Shown here: in pieces, positions 16,091 through 27,000 of the stretch | How the letters are laid out: the number at the start of each line of letters is the position of its first letter | How positions within the stretch are numbered: position 1 is the stretch's first letter | Source: Acidobacteriota bacterium | GTDB taxonomy: Bacteria > Acidobacteriota > Terriglobia > Bryobacterales > UBA6623 | Direction: 5' to 3' | Assembly (NCBI GenBank): GCA_016125275.1 | Contig: WGMB01000018.1 | Coordinates: 248,001 to 312,000 of the forward strand | DNA length: 64,000 nt | Position numbers and translations under genes: made by a program | The notes under the pieces: generated by a model | Seen by the model: only the letters and a program-made list of their open reading frames with translations | Database searches by the model: none | Told to the model about the DNA's origin: nothing

Positions 16091-17986
16091 TCATCCCGCG
16101 CCGTTCTCGTCGAAGGGCAGGGAAGCCAGAGTGTTGGCGATCTCCAGCAGCGCCTTGCCCCGAGCAATCTTGGGGAGTCCTTCGATCGGCTTGGCCGGGT
16201 CTCCAATGGCCTGGAATCGCTTGAGCTCCGTCGCCGTGTAGAGCGACGGACGGTATGGCGCCCACAGCAGCCGGATGTCGTTTCGATCGGCCGCCGCCAC
16301 GAGGTAGGGCAGCTCCTTCTCGTAGATGTAGTCGGAAGCCAAGAACTTTTCGGTGACGATGAGGAAGGCGGCCCGGCAGGTTTCCAGCGCGGCCTTGATC
16401 TGGGCGTCCCACTGGTCGCCCGGCTGAATGCCGCGGTCGGTCCACATCTCCAGCCGGCCGCTGCGAATCAGGGGCTTGAGCATGGTCAGCAGCTCGTCGA
16501 GGTCGGCCTTGTCGGCGTGGCTGTAGCTCACGAAGACTCGATTGCCGCGCTCGGCGGGCGGAGTGGGCTCGACGGCCTCGAAAACCTTCTTGAGGCGGCC
16601 GGTGAGCCGGTTGCCGCCGAGCTGCTGGCCCAGGAACATCGCCTGCTGGGCCGTCGAGGCGACCTTCCAGGCATCGTCCTGCTTCTTCATCTTCATGCAC
16701 TTGCGGTAGAGCGACAGGGCCGGGTCGAACTCCAGCAGGTGCAACCGCGCCTCGGCCTGGGTGGCGAGGCTCCAAAAATCCTGCGCCGTCTGCTGCGCGT
16801 GCTTCAGAGCGAGCTGGGCCATCTTCTGGGCGCCCTGCTCGTCGTCGAAGGCCATCAGCTCGAGGAAGGCCACGTTGATGGCGAGGTAGTAGATCTGCTC
16901 CGACGTCCGGCCGGCCTTGGGCTTGTCGAAGCGGTCGGCGTAGCTATCTAGCGCACCTTGGTAGTGGCTCAAGGCCAGCTCCGCGTCGGCCGGTTCCTGG
17001 TTTTGAATCCAGAGCCTCTTGATTCGGCCGCCGAGGGCTCCCCGTACGTCGGTTCCCACGCTCTGGTGCTTCTCCAGCAGAGAGCGGGCCTCTTTCGGCT
17101 TTCCGTCCCGCTCGAGCGCGAGGGCTGCGTCAACGATCTCCTTCTCCGAAAGATCGACCGGCGCGGCGACGGCGATCTTCACGGCGACCTTGGTCGGCCC
17201 GAACTCCGCCGCCTTGCGCAGAACGTCCGCCTGCGTCTCCTTGGCCCGTTTCGCCAGCAAAGCCTGCTTGAGGAGGACCACGGCATCGTCGGTCGCGGCG
17301 GTCGGCTTGACCATCGACAGGTGGTCTCCGTTGATGACCTTGCACACGGAGGGAGGGAACGGACGCAGGGACGAGTCGCGAGGCACGAACTCGTCCTTCG
17401 TTCCGGCGACCACGGTGAGCAGGAACGGCGGCTTGGCTCCGAATTTCTCCGTCCACCGGCTGCGGAGGTCCCGGACGAAGAGGCCGTCGTGCGCCATGTT
17501 GTCGACTTGGCCGAAACCGCCGAAGAGCCTCGAAAACAGCGACGCCTTGAACAAACCGTCGCTCGGAACGCCGAACATCGTCAGCGAATCCGTCCGCTCG
17601 ACCAGCGAGACGCTGTCCACGAGCGCCTTTTGGACGACCAACCCGCCCATGCTGTGGGCCGCGATGGCCAAGTGTCCGTAGTGGTCGAGAGGGGCCAAGT
17701 CGACCTTCGTCCGAAAGTGCTGCGCCAGCGCGTCAAGCTCCGGGTCCGCGGACCAAATGCCCTTGAGTCCAGGCAAGAGCGAGGTGTTGTAGCCCAGGCT
17801 GTAGATATCCCAGTCCTGCAGTTCCGGGTCGTCTCGGAGGAATTCCGGAAGCTTTGCCCAGGTCGCCGATTCGTTGCCACCGAAGCCGTGGAGGAGGATC
17901 ACGGCCTTTTGGGCGGTGGCCGGTTCGCGGTACGAAACCAACCGCTGGCCGGCGTGCGTGGTCTTATCGTTCGAGGTCGGGGGCAT
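16091..17986 (-). CDS. Alpha/beta hydrolase - TRAFs-binding-like - TIR domain protein
   Basis: A 631-residue three-part protein. Residues 20 to about 260 are a lipase/esterase-like hydrolase with HGFGG near residue 33 and the nucleophile elbow AHSMGG (Ser112). Residues 290-470 are an alpha-helical repeat region resembling the TRAFs-binding/TPR-like domain (ALALERDGKPKEARSLLEKH; LAINVAFLELMAFDDEQGA). Residues 482-631 form a TIR domain: NRVFVSYSHADKADLDELL, then WTDRGIQPGDQWDAQI and SDYIYEKELPYLV, whose Glu (556 or 558) could be the NADase catalytic residue. TIR proteins of this build are often immune effectors, which is inference here. No signal peptide. The start at 17986 is preferred to an upstream TTG (18058). 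It lies 125 bp after ispG on the same strand. Confidence 0.8.
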   Translation of the reverse strand: MPPTSNDKTTHAGQRLVSYREPATAQKAVILLHGFGGNESATWAKLPEFLRDDPELQDWDIYSLGYNTSLLPGLKGIWSADPELDALAQHFRTKVDLAPLDHYGHLAIAAHSMGGLVVQKALVDSVSLVERTDSLTMFGVPSDGLFKASLFSRLFGGFGQVDNMAHDGLFVRDLRSRWTEKFGAKPPFLLTVVAGTKDEFVPRDSSLRPFPPSVCKVINGDHLSMVKPTAATDDAVVLLKQALLAKRAKETQADVLRKAAEFGPTKVAVKIAVAAPVDLSEKEIVDAALALERDGKPKEARSLLEKHQSVGTDVRGALGGRIKRLWIQNQEPADAELALSHYQGALDSYADRFDKPKAGRTSEQIYYLAINVAFLELMAFDDEQGAQKMAQLALKHAQQTAQDFWSLATQAEARLHLLEFDPALSLYRKCMKMKKQDDAWKVASTAQQAMFLGQQLGGNRLTGRLKKVFEAVEPTPPAERGNRVFVSYSHADKADLDELLTMLKPLIRSGRLEMWTDRGIQPGDQWDAQIKAALETCRAAFLIVTEKFLASDYIYEKELPYLVAAADRNDIRLLWAPYRPSLYTATELKRFQAIGDPAKPIEGLPKIARGKALLEIANTLASLPFDENGAG

Positions 17987-18110
17987 GGGGCGCTCAGCGA
18001 CCCCTGGTGACGGGAAAAGCAGGCCGCCGCTGCAAGCGTAGGCGAGCTTCAACGGCAATGCAAGAGAGTTTTTGGGGCCCGAAAGGGGATTTTCGGGGTC
18101 CTTTCGCCGC

Positions 18111-19340
18111 TTAGGCTTCGACCAGCGCGGCCCCGTAGCGGGTCGCTACGTAGTCGTCGAGAATCGTGATGAATTCCGGCACGATTCCGTCGCCCTTGAG
18201 CGTGCGCAGCAGGCGGCCGTCCACGTAAACCGGCGCCTTGGGCTCCTCGAACGTCCCAGGGAGCGAAATGCCGATATTGGCGTGCTTGGACTCGCCGGGA
18301 CCGTTGACGATGCAGCCCATCACCGCGACCTTCAGCTCTTCCACGCCCGTGTACTGCGTCTTCCAGACCGGCATCTGCTCCCGCAGGTAGGTCTCGATCT
18401 GCTCGGCCATTTCTTGGAAGAAGGTGCTGGTGGTGCGTCCGCAGCCGGGGCAGGCGGTGACCTGCGGAGTGAAGCTGCGAATGTCGAGCGATTGCAGGAT
18501 CTGCTGGCAGGCGCGCACCTCTTCGGTGCGGTCGCCGCCGGGTTGCGGCGTAAGCGAGACGCGGATGGTGTCGCCGATGCCCTGCTGGAGCAGAATGGAC
18601 AGGGCCGCGGTGGACGCCACGATGCCCTTCATACCCATGCCGGCTTCGGTGAGTCCCAGGTGCAGCGGATAGTCGCAGCGCGGCGCCAAGTCCTCATACA
18701 CGGCCACCAGATCTTGGACGTTGGAGACCTTGGCCGAAAGGATGATCTTGTCGTGCGCCAGCCCAAAACGCTCGGCCGATTCGGCCGAATGCAGCGCCGA
18801 GACGACGATCGCGTCGCGCATCACCTGCTCGGCCGGCTTGGGCGCGGGGCGAGCGGCGTTCTCGTCCATCAGGCGCGTGAGCAGGCGCTGGTCGAGCGAA
18901 CCCCAGTTCACGCCGATGCGCACCGGCCGGTCGTACTCGATGGCGCAGTCGATCATGGTGCGAAAGTTGTCGTCTTCCTTCTTGCCGATGTCGACGTTGC
19001 CGGGGTTGATGCGGTACTTCGAGAGGGCTCGGGCGCAATCGGGATAGCGCTTGAGCAGCAGGTGTCCGTTGTAGTGGAAGTCCCCCACGATGGGGACGTC
19101 AACGCCGAAGCTGCGCAGGGTGTCCACGATGCGCGGCACGGCCTGGGCGGCCTCGTCGTTGTTGACGGTGACGCGGACGAGCTCGGAGCCGGCGCGGGCC
19201 AGCGCAATCGTCTGGTTGACGGTGCCGGCGGTATCGGCCGTGTCGGTATTCGTCATCGACTGGACGACGATGGGATGCTCTCCGCCGACCCAGACGGAGC
19301 CGATGCGGACGGGGACGGACTTCCTGCGCGCGATGGGCAT
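18111..19340 (-). CDS. ispG: 4-hydroxy-3-methylbut-2-enyl diphosphate synthase
   Basis: The penultimate enzyme of the MEP isoprenoid pathway, converting MEcPP to HMBPP with a [4Fe-4S] cluster. The 409 residues match the usual bacterial two-domain length. The N-terminal barrel shows [19 protein letters not shown] and [11 protein letters not shown]. The iron-sulfur ligands are visible in ACPGCGRTT (two Cys) and [19 protein letters not shown] (third Cys and the conserved Glu). The start ATG is followed at once by the conserved basic strand [11 protein letters not shown]. It is divergent from the kinase gene (124 bp between starts). Confidence 0.97.
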   Translation of the reverse strand: MPIARRKSVPVRIGSVWVGGEHPIVVQSMTNTDTADTAGTVNQTIALARAGSELVRVTVNNDEAAQAVPRIVDTLRSFGVDVPIVGDFHYNGHLLLKRYPDCARALSKYRINPGNVDIGKKEDDNFRTMIDCAIEYDRPVRIGVNWGSLDQRLLTRLMDENAARPAPKPAEQVMRDAIVVSALHSAESAERFGLAHDKIILSAKVSNVQDLVAVYEDLAPRCDYPLHLGLTEAGMGMKGIVASTAALSILLQQGIGDTIRVSLTPQPGGDRTEEVRACQQILQSLDIRSFTPQVTACPGCGRTTSTFFQEMAEQIETYLREQMPVWKTQYTGVEELKVAVMGCIVNGPGESKHANIGISLPGTFEEPKAPVYVDGRLLRTLKGDGIVPEFITILDDYVATRYGAALVEA

Positions 19341-19464
19341 GGTGGTGAGGACGGCCGAGACAGGCTGAACCTCGATTGTATCAGCGCGAACCGGGCCGAG
19401 CCGGGGCGTGGAGCGCGAGCGGTCCCATGGTAGAGTAAGCAGTGCCCAGAGCTGGGCCTCCGCG

Positions 19465-21405
19465 ATGGAGCGAATCGGCCGCTACGAGATCATCAGCGAG
19501 CTCGGCCGCGGGGCTATGGGCGTGGTTTACCGCGCCCGCGATCCCAAGATCGACCGCGAGCTCGCGATCAAGACCATCAAGCTTTCCGAGAAGGTGGACT
19601 CCTCCGAGGTCCAAGCCTTGCGCGAGCGCCTATTTCGCGAGGCCCAGTCGGCCGGAAAGCTCTCCCATCCCAACATCGTGACGGTGTACGACGTCGACGA
19701 AGACGGCGACACGGCCTACATCGCGATGGAGTTGGTGGAGGGCAAAACTCTCGAACAGGCGCTGCGTAAGGGGCCGATTCGGGATCTGGCCCTCGCCGCC
19801 GGCGTCCTGCGGCAAGCCGCCGCCGCCTTGGACTACGCACACAGCCGCGGCATCATCCATCGAGACGTCAAGCCCGGGAACCTGATGCTGGGCGCCGAAG
19901 GCGTTGTCAAGATCATGGACTTCGGCATCGCCCGCATCGGCTCGTCGAACCTGACGCAGACGGGCTCGGTGCTGGGCACGCCGAGCTACATGTCGCCGGA
20001 GCAGGTGAAGGGCGAGGAGCTCGACGGAGCCTCCGACCAGTTCTCCCTCGGCGTGATCGCCTATGAAATGCTCGCCGGCCAGAAACCCTTTCCGGGCGAG
20101 AACCTGACGGCGGTAATCTTCAAGATCGTCTCCAAAGAGCCGCCGCCGCTGGCCGAGCATTGCCCGGGGGCGTCTCCGGAGCTCGAAGCGGTGGTGTTTC
20201 GGGCGCTGTCGAAGGCCCCTTCGGAGCGATTCGCGGACTGCAAGGCCTTTGCCGAGGCGTTCGAGGAGGTCGCTCGCGGCATCGCGGCTCCGGCCTTCGA
20301 AGCCGGCGAGACCCAGGCGATTTCGGCGCTGGACGAAGGCGAATCGGCGGAGGAGGAGTTCGGAACCGCGGAGACCCAGGTTGCGATGACCTCCACCGCG
20401 GGCGCGAAAGAGCAGCGTCCGCAGACGGAGACCTCCAAGCTGCCTCCCTTGCGCCGCGACGCGGCCGTCGCCTTCGAGGACGAAGAGCCGAAGCAAGGCT
20501 GGGGCGTACGGGTCGCGGTGGGCGTGGCCGCTGCACTATTGCTCGCCGCGGCCGGGGTGGCGATTGCGAACCCGTCGATCTTCTCCGACCCGCGTGGGCC
20601 CGTGGCGGGCTTGCGGGCTTGGTGGACGGGCGAGGAGGCCGACGGAGAGCGCGAGCGCCCGAGCTACACCATGACGGCGGAGCCGCCGCTAAGCTCCCCG
20701 GCGCCGATCGTGGCCGAGGAGCCGGAGACGCCCGCGCCGACCCCAGCGACCACGGAGCAGCCGCCGGCGTCGGAGCCCGGCGAGAACGCCCCGAAGGCCG
20801 CGGAAGCCAAGGCTCCGGAAGAAAAACCCGCCGAGGCCAGCCCGCCGGCGGAGAAGCCTGCCGAGCCGGAGCCCCAGAAGGCGAAGGTCGAGGCGCCGCC
20901 GACGCCGCAACCGAAGGCCGCGGCCAAACCGGCGCCGACCAGGAAGGTCCCTGTCCGCAAGAGCGAGGTGGAGTCGGTGGCGGTCTACTTCCGCACCACG
21001 CCTCGCGGCGCGCGGATCATGGTCGACGACCGGCCGGACTGGGTTTGCGAGAGCCCTTGCCAGATCACAGACCTGCCGCCGGGGCAGCACCAGGTGACGG
21101 CCAAGCTCGACGGCTACTACCCGGCGCAGCGGACGGTGTCACTGGGCTCCAGCGCTCAGGCCGTGCTCGAGATCAAGCTGGAAGACGCCCGCATTACCGC
21201 GCTGATCACCAGCGAGCCCACCGGGGCCGATATCTACATCGACGGGCGCAAGACCGGCCAGAGGACCAACGCCAAGGTGCCCCTGGCGCGCGGCACCTAC
21301 CAGGTGAAAGTCGTCAAGGAAGGCGTGGGCGAGGCCGAGCAGGTGATGGTCGTCGACAAGGACCAGATCCCCTACGCGAAGTTCATCCTCCACCAGGGCC
21401 AGTAG
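19465..21405 (+). CDS. Membrane Ser/Thr protein kinase with C-terminal PEGA domains
   Basis: A 646-residue Hanks-type kinase. The cytoplasmic kinase domain spans residues 6-270: glycine loop [11 protein letters not shown], catalytic Lys36 in [16 protein letters not shown] (132-139), DFG (152-154) and the activation segment [11 protein letters not shown]. One transmembrane helix lies near residues 348-370. It is followed by a long Pro/Glu/Ala-rich linker, and two PEGA domains begin near residues 503 and 582 ([30 protein letters not shown]). PEGA domains are extracytoplasmic beta-domains, so the protein may sense the envelope. The ATG at 19465 fits the kinase start exactly. Confidence 0.93.
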   Translation: MERIGRYEIISELGRGAMGVVYRARDPKIDRELAIKTIKLSEKVDSSEVQALRERLFREAQSAGKLSHPNIVTVYDVDEDGDTAYIAMELVEGKTLEQALRKGPIRDLALAAGVLRQAAAALDYAHSRGIIHRDVKPGNLMLGAEGVVKIMDFGIARIGSSNLTQTGSVLGTPSYMSPEQVKGEELDGASDQFSLGVIAYEMLAGQKPFPGENLTAVIFKIVSKEPPPLAEHCPGASPELEAVVFRALSKAPSERFADCKAFAEAFEEVARGIAAPAFEAGETQAISALDEGESAEEEFGTAETQVAMTSTAGAKEQRPQTETSKLPPLRRDAAVAFEDEEPKQGWGVRVAVGVAAALLLAAAGVAIANPSIFSDPRGPVAGLRAWWTGEEADGERERPSYTMTAEPPLSSPAPIVAEEPETPAPTPATTEQPPASEPGENAPKAAEAKAPEEKPAEASPPAEKPAEPEPQKAKVEAPPTPQPKAAAKPAPTRKVPVRKSEVESVAVYFRTTPRGARIMVDDRPDWVCESPCQITDLPPGQHQVTAKLDGYYPAQRTVSLGSSAQAVLEIKLEDARITALITSEPTGADIYIDGRKTGQRTNAKVPLARGTYQVKVVKEGVGEAEQVMVVDKDQIPYAKFILHQGQ

Positions 21406-21415
21406 GCGGCCCGTT

Positions 21416-23032
21416 CTAAGGCAAGGCAAAGACGAACAGGCTCTGCCCGGCGGCGATGGCCACGTGCTGCCGGCCGCGGCTTTCGTAGGCCATTGGGCTG
21501 GCCTGGACGACGCCTCCGAGTTGAATCCGCCACAGCTCTTTGCCGCTCTTGGCGTCGAGCGCCTTGAACCAGCCGTCCTGCGCGCCGGCGAAGACCAATC
21601 CACCGGAGGTCGACAGGAGCCCCGCCCACGCCGGCTGGAAGAGGCGGTGCTCCCAAACCGGACGACCGGTGAGCGGGTCGAGGGCTCGAACCGCCCCGTA
21701 CCAGTTGCTCTCGGTCTGCTCGTTCATGAACATGGAGCCCCAAAAGCGCGTCCCGGGCCGATACTCGGAGGGGCCTTTGTAGTACAGGCTGGAGCCTTCG
21801 CGGCAGGTGACGTAGAACAGGCCCGTGACCGGGCTGAAGCTGGGCGACATCCAGTTGGTTCCGCCAGCCACCATCGGGTAGACCTCGGCCCCCTCCTCAC
21901 TGGGGTCCGTGTTGGGCAGAACCATCGGGCGGCCGCTGTCGTCGAGTCCCTCGGCCCAAGTCTGCTTCACAAAGGCTCTGCCTTGCAGGTACTCGCCCGT
22001 CAGCCGGTCGAGTACGTAGTAGAAGCCATTGCGGTTGGCGGTGACGAGCAGCTTGCGCGGCTTGCCCCGAAACTCCCGGTCGATGAGCACCATCACCTGG
22101 ACGGCGTCCCAGTCGTGCGTGTCGTGCGGCGTGAACTGGAAGTGCCACTTCAGCTTGCCGCTGTCCGCGTCGAGCGCGACCACGGAGTCGGTATAGAGGT
22201 TGTCGCCAGGGCGGACGTCGCCGTTCCAATCGGGGCCGGGGTTGCCCACGCCCACGTAGAGCAGATTCGCGGCAGGGTCGTACGAGGGCGTCACCCAGAT
22301 CGAGCCGCCGCCGGTCTTCCAGGAGTCGCCGCCCCAGGTCTCGTGGCCTGGTTCACCGGGTCCGGGCACGGTATGGAAGCGCCACAGGCGGCGGCCGTCG
22401 GCCACGTCATAGGCGTCGACGAAGCCGCGGATACCGTACTCGGCGCCGGCGATGCCCACGATCACCTTGTTGCCCACCACCAGCGGAGCGTGCGTGCCGG
22501 AGTAGCCCTCGGAGTAGTCGACCATCTCGGTCTGCCAGCGGACGCGGCCGGTCTTGCGGTCGAGGGCGACAATAAAGGAGTCGAGCGTAGCCAGGAAGAG
22601 GCGGTCGCCATGGATCGCCAGCCCGCGGTTGACCTCGCCGCAGCAGGCGATGATCTTGGGCGGCAGCTGGCGTTTGTAGTGCCAGAGCCCGCGGCCGGTT
22701 TCGGCGTCGAGCGCGAAGACCTCGTTCGGCGGGACGGTCAAGTACATCACGCCGTCGTGTACGAGCGGAGTCGTTTCGTGCTTCTGCGTGATGGGCTGCT
22801 GAAACACCCACTTCACCCGCAGGTCGGCGACGTTGCCGGGCGTGATCTCGTCGAGCTTGCTGTGCCGCCAGCCTTCGTAGCCCCCGTTGTAGCTGAGCCA
22901 GTCGGCCGGGTTGTCGAGATCGCGGGCGAGATCCTCGTTGGTCACCTGGGCGGGCGCGGCGATCGGCCACGCCACGAGGGCGAGGGCGAGAAAGGGTGCG
23001 AAAAGGCGGAACGGCATCGGGCTGGATCTCAT
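21416..23032 (-). CDS. PQQ-dependent alcohol dehydrogenase-type quinoprotein
   Basis: A 538-residue periplasmic eight-bladed propeller enzyme with a signal peptide (FRLFAPFLALALVAWPIAAPAQ). It has the vicinal disulfide Cys-Cys characteristic of quinoprotein alcohol dehydrogenases (IIACCGEVNRG), the active-site block GHETWGGDSWKTGG, THDWDAVQV and several tryptophan-docking repeats (ALDAETGRGLWHYK). The Asp of the WDA motif would be catalytic. The residue two positions later is Val, not the extra Asp of lanthanide-type enzymes, so calcium is more likely. Its ATG overlaps the stop of the upstream cytochrome gene as ATGA, so the two are translationally coupled. The cytochrome is the natural electron acceptor. 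Confidence 0.9.
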   Translation of the reverse strand: MRSSPMPFRLFAPFLALALVAWPIAAPAQVTNEDLARDLDNPADWLSYNGGYEGWRHSKLDEITPGNVADLRVKWVFQQPITQKHETTPLVHDGVMYLTVPPNEVFALDAETGRGLWHYKRQLPPKIIACCGEVNRGLAIHGDRLFLATLDSFIVALDRKTGRVRWQTEMVDYSEGYSGTHAPLVVGNKVIVGIAGAEYGIRGFVDAYDVADGRRLWRFHTVPGPGEPGHETWGGDSWKTGGGSIWVTPSYDPAANLLYVGVGNPGPDWNGDVRPGDNLYTDSVVALDADSGKLKWHFQFTPHDTHDWDAVQVMVLIDREFRGKPRKLLVTANRNGFYYVLDRLTGEYLQGRAFVKQTWAEGLDDSGRPMVLPNTDPSEEGAEVYPMVAGGTNWMSPSFSPVTGLFYVTCREGSSLYYKGPSEYRPGTRFWGSMFMNEQTESNWYGAVRALDPLTGRPVWEHRLFQPAWAGLLSTSGGLVFAGAQDGWFKALDAKSGKELWRIQLGGVVQASPMAYESRGRQHVAIAAGQSLFVFALP

Positions 23033-23814
23033 TGCGAAGCGCCCCCTTGGCCGGCGCCCCGTAGCGTGCAGAGGTAGGCGAGCAGGTGGTCCATGTCGGC
23101 CTCGCTGAGGCCGTCGTAGGCGGGCATCAAGGAGGAGCCGGGCTTCTCCACCGCGTCCACCTCGCTCTTGAGGAAGGAGCGCAGGTTCTCGCTTGTATCG
23201 AGCAAGTGGACGCTGTAGGCGTCCTCATTGAGCAGAACGCCGCGGAAGGCTTTGCCCCCTTGGCGCACGACGACTGTGCGGTAGCGGGCCCCGATGTCTT
23301 GGGAAGGCTTGGCGAGGGCCGTGCGAAGCTGCTCGCGCGAGAAGCTCAGGCCCACGGCGGAAAGGTCCGGTCCGAGCCGACCGCCCTCGGGACCGATGGT
23401 GTGGCAGCCGGCGCACCCCTGGGCGGCATAGAGCTGGCGGCCGGCAGAGGCGTCGCCCGGCGTGGCGACACAGGCTTCGCCGGCGTTGACCTCGAAGCTG
23501 CGGACGGCGAGCAGTATCCTCCAGATGGAGTCCTCGTCCATCCAGAGACCGGGCATCTCGGTGCCGGAGACGCCGTTCTGAATGATGCGGAACAGCTCCG
23601 CGTCGGAATTGCCGTGGCGGTGTTTTCGGACGGCCAAGCGCGCCCCGCGGCCGGACTTGCCTTCCATCCCATGGCAGACGCCGCAGTTCAGGCGGTAGAG
23701 CCGCAGCCCCTCCTGGAAGTCAGCCGGGGCGCTGAAGGGATTCCGGTCCCTGTGCTGGGCGGGTGCGGCCAACGCGGCCGCCAAGATCAACAACGGTACT
23801 GCTGCGCGCATCAT
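23029..23814 (-). CDS. Dihaem c-type cytochrome, partner of the PQQ dehydrogenase
   Basis: A 261-residue periplasmic cytochrome with a signal peptide (MMRAAVPLLILAAALAAPAQ). The first haem motif is CGVCH (residues 44-48) in a domain ending EMPGLWMDEDSIW. The second is CAGCHTIG, in a domain resembling the haem-binding module of Planctomycete cytochromes, with VVRQGGKAFRGVLLNEDAY and LMPAYDGLSEADMDHLLAYL. It probably takes electrons from the quinoprotein encoded by the overlapping downstream gene. Two adjacent ATGs (23814, 23811) precede the signal peptide; the ribosome binding site is weak. Confidence 0.9.
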   Translation of the reverse strand: MMRAAVPLLILAAALAAPAQHRDRNPFSAPADFQEGLRLYRLNCGVCHGMEGKSGRGARLAVRKHRHGNSDAELFRIIQNGVSGTEMPGLWMDEDSIWRILLAVRSFEVNAGEACVATPGDASAGRQLYAAQGCAGCHTIGPEGGRLGPDLSAVGLSFSREQLRTALAKPSQDIGARYRTVVVRQGGKAFRGVLLNEDAYSVHLLDTSENLRSFLKSEVDAVEKPGSSLMPAYDGLSEADMDHLLAYLCTLRGAGQGGASQ

Positions 23815-24055
23815 GGACGCCGACAAGAGACTACAGGAACCGCCGGCCGGCGGCAACTGCCGCCGCCGGTCTCAGGTCCGTCCGTAGGCCCCTTGACACT
23901 ATCGCGAGGGGGCCAAGGGGAATATGGGCAAACGGCCCCGAATACAGAAGTAGGGTCAAAAATACTTGGAAGGAAAATACGAACTCCGTAGTAGTATTCC
24001 CCCAGCGCATACCGCACATCCAACACCGAACCGCGAAGTCTGGGAGGAAAAACGC

Positions 24056-27000
24056 ATGTCAGCAGGGGCGGCGCCCGGCCCAAAGCCTGGATTGTTTCAA
24101 CTCGACAAGAAGCTTCTCGATAAGGAATCCAGCTCGCTGGCGGTCCAGATCACGGCCGGCAGCATGGAGCTTCTCGACGCGATCCGGACGGACGCCGTCT
24201 TTCCCAGCGGAGACATCGATCTGTTCCAAGCGTCCCTTCGCGCCGAGACGGCGAAGGACATCGTCTTCGAGACCGGCGGCGGAAAGGTGAGCTTCAGCGC
24301 CGGTGGAGGGGCCTTTGCGGGCCTTGGGCTGCTGGCCGACGCGCGCAAGCGTCTCGAGAAGCTGGGGTTCGGGCAAGCGCTAGAGAACGGGCTGGCCATC
24401 GAGCCGGCCGACGGCTCGCGCTACCTGCTGCTGAGCTGGGGCTACGACGTTCACGGCGCCGCCAAGGGAAGCGTGGCGCTGGGAGCGGCGGGCGGCGTGA
24501 CGTTCGGCGCGGAAGGGTCCCGCGAGGCGGCCTACGCCATGGTGCGGCGAGTCGGCGCACAGGCGAAGGCTCGCAAGACGTTGAGCGAGACGTTTACGAA
24601 CTGGCGGATGCCGTCGCAGGTGAGCTCGCATGCGGACTTGCTCCCCGGTTCCTGGGTCATTACCGAAGTCAGCGGGTCAATCGCGTTGAGCCTGGGCGCC
24701 CAGCTCGGCTACGACTTCAGTTGGGTGCGGGAGCTCGGCGCCGGCGAGCTCAAGGGTGAGATCGGCTTGAAGGTCGCTCTCAACGCCGGCGTGGCGCTCG
24801 GCTTCGAGGCAAGCGGAGAGTACGCGCTGGTCCTCCACCGGGGAGAGGCGGAGTCGGCAAACCGGGTGACGCTGAAGCTCTTCAAGCTCAACCGCAAGAC
24901 GCTGAGCTTCTCCGCCACCGCCGGAGCGACGGTGAAGTCGACCGCGGACCCTCCAGCGACGGCGGACGACTTGATCGCGGCGGTTTTCGGCGTCCACGGC
25001 GCGCAGATCCTCAAGGATCTCGAGACGCTCGAAGCCTGGACCGACCCGGAAGAACCGGTGGGCGAGATGCTCTCGGCCCTGGGGGTGGACTACGGCTTCG
25101 ACCTCCTGCAGCAACTGACCGGTGTGGACGCCCGGAGGGAGCTCGGCAAGGCCCAGTCGAAGCTACAGGGCGCGTTGAAGCGGTGGCAAGAGCTGCCCAA
25201 CGAGCTCTCGGCGTCGCTCTGGAAGCAGCTCGACGAGGTTCTCGGGGCCAAGAACGCGACCGAGCGCAAGAAGATCGAGGCGAAGATCGGCCAGCTTCGG
25301 TCGTTCGTAAACGACGTGGCGCAGATGGACGAGAGCGCTCTACGAGGAGCCATCACCGATCAACTGCGCGACGTCAGCTTCTTCGCCACCCCGGTCGGGC
25401 AATGGCTGCAAACCGTCGCGGGTGACTCCGTGCTCTCTCTACTGGATCGCCAAGCGGAGGTCCGATCCCTGGCCGCCAAGACGGCGGCCGTGCTGGACAA
25501 GGCGTCCGACACGCAGGGCGCCACGGAGGACGTCATTCGCAATATCCAGAAAGTGATGGCGGAACGCCTTCACTTGGACAAGATCGAAGTCTTGGCTAAA
25601 AAGGCGACGCAAAAGGACTTCGACGATATCGACCAGTGGCTCAAGTTGAAGTTGGCGAACTTTCTCGACGAAGGCCTGGCTCAACTGAACTTGGAAAAGA
25701 TTCGGCAGGTCGCCGCGACGATTCATACGCTGATCGGCAAGCGGCAAGAGTTCTATGCCGCCGCCGTCAAGGCCCTCAATCGGACGTATCAGTTCTCGTT
25801 CGCCTACGCCTACCGCCGCTCGACGGCGAAGACGGCCCTACTGGATATCGAGTTGGACTTCAGCGAGAATCCGCAGGTCGTCGGAGCGCTGCTGCAAGCG
25901 GCCGTTCGCGGCGACTTTTCGCGCGTGCTGACGGAGAGCGTCGACGGAGTCCGGCTGAACCAAGCCCGGCTCACGCACGAGGTTCGGCGGCAGTCCTCGG
26001 TGGAGATCGCCCTGCCGCATTTCGACCGCAAGAAGGTGCTTGTCACCCAGGCGCTGGCGACGGTGGACGCGGTGGAGTTGGACGGACGGGTGCTGCTGTA
26101 CGAGCTGAAGGCTTCGGACAAGGTGACGGTCGTCGGCCGCCGCTCGAGCGAGCTGATCGTCGCGGCGAACCTTCCGGTCCGGGCCGGCAGCGGCATCACC
26201 GTGTGGAACCCCGACAAGGGCTTCGTGGGCTACCGCTTCGAGCACATGAAGAAGAAGCTGAAGCGCGAGGAGCTGGAGTTCGAGCTGGAGCCGCTGGTGG
26301 CGGGCTACTTCCCGGATTCGTTCGGAACGGCGGACGACCAGCAGACGCTCTCGGAGTGGATCGGCGCGCTGGACCGCCACATCGATCAGGTGGAGGAGAA
26401 CGGGCCGGACCAGTTCGGCAACACCGTCTTGGGGCTGGAGCTGAGCTACCCGATCCAAACGCTCCACGGCTGGGGCCTGGCGCCGGAGGAGGAAGACAGC
26501 CGGGAGTACCGCGAGCTGTACCGGTCCGTGCAGCGCAGCTTGCGGCAGGTGATCCCCTTCTATTGGTTCGCGGACCCCGACCACTACTCACCGCTCATCG
26601 CGGCGGCGCCGTTGCTGGTCTATCAGTTCCTGCCGATCTCCACGCAGATCAAGCTGGCCGGTTCGACCCTGACCCTCAACAGCGGCGACGAGGTCTTCTG
26701 GGACTATCGGGACCAAAGCAAACTCGACGCGATGGCGCAGTCCTCTACGACGCGACTGGGCCTCGAACGAGCGGTGATGGCGATTCAGCGGAGGTCGCGC
26801 CAGAGAGGGCTGGAGAGAGTGGCCGACGACTACAAGATGGCCACCGCCGCCGGCCTGATCGGCATCGCTCTGGGCGACGGCCGGGACAACCTGGAAAGCC
26901 TGCTGATGGTGGAGGCGGACATCGCCCGCACCGCCATCAAGGCCGGCAAGAAGATGGCGAAGTTCCGCGCCGACGCAGCGGCCAAGCCTGAGGAGGCGCT

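Noticed and set aside
21416-23032. Lanthanide-dependent (XoxF-type) methanol dehydrogenase
   Set aside because: The Asp two residues after the catalytic Asp, needed for lanthanide binding, is Val here, and the sequence around it is not XoxF-like.
23893-23898. Perfect TTGACA as a -35 box for the 1073-residue protein
   Set aside because: No -10-like hexamer occurs 15-19 bases downstream. A weaker pair (TTGGAA 23966, TAGTAG 23989) is spaced by 17 bases but both boxes are poor, so no promoter is called.
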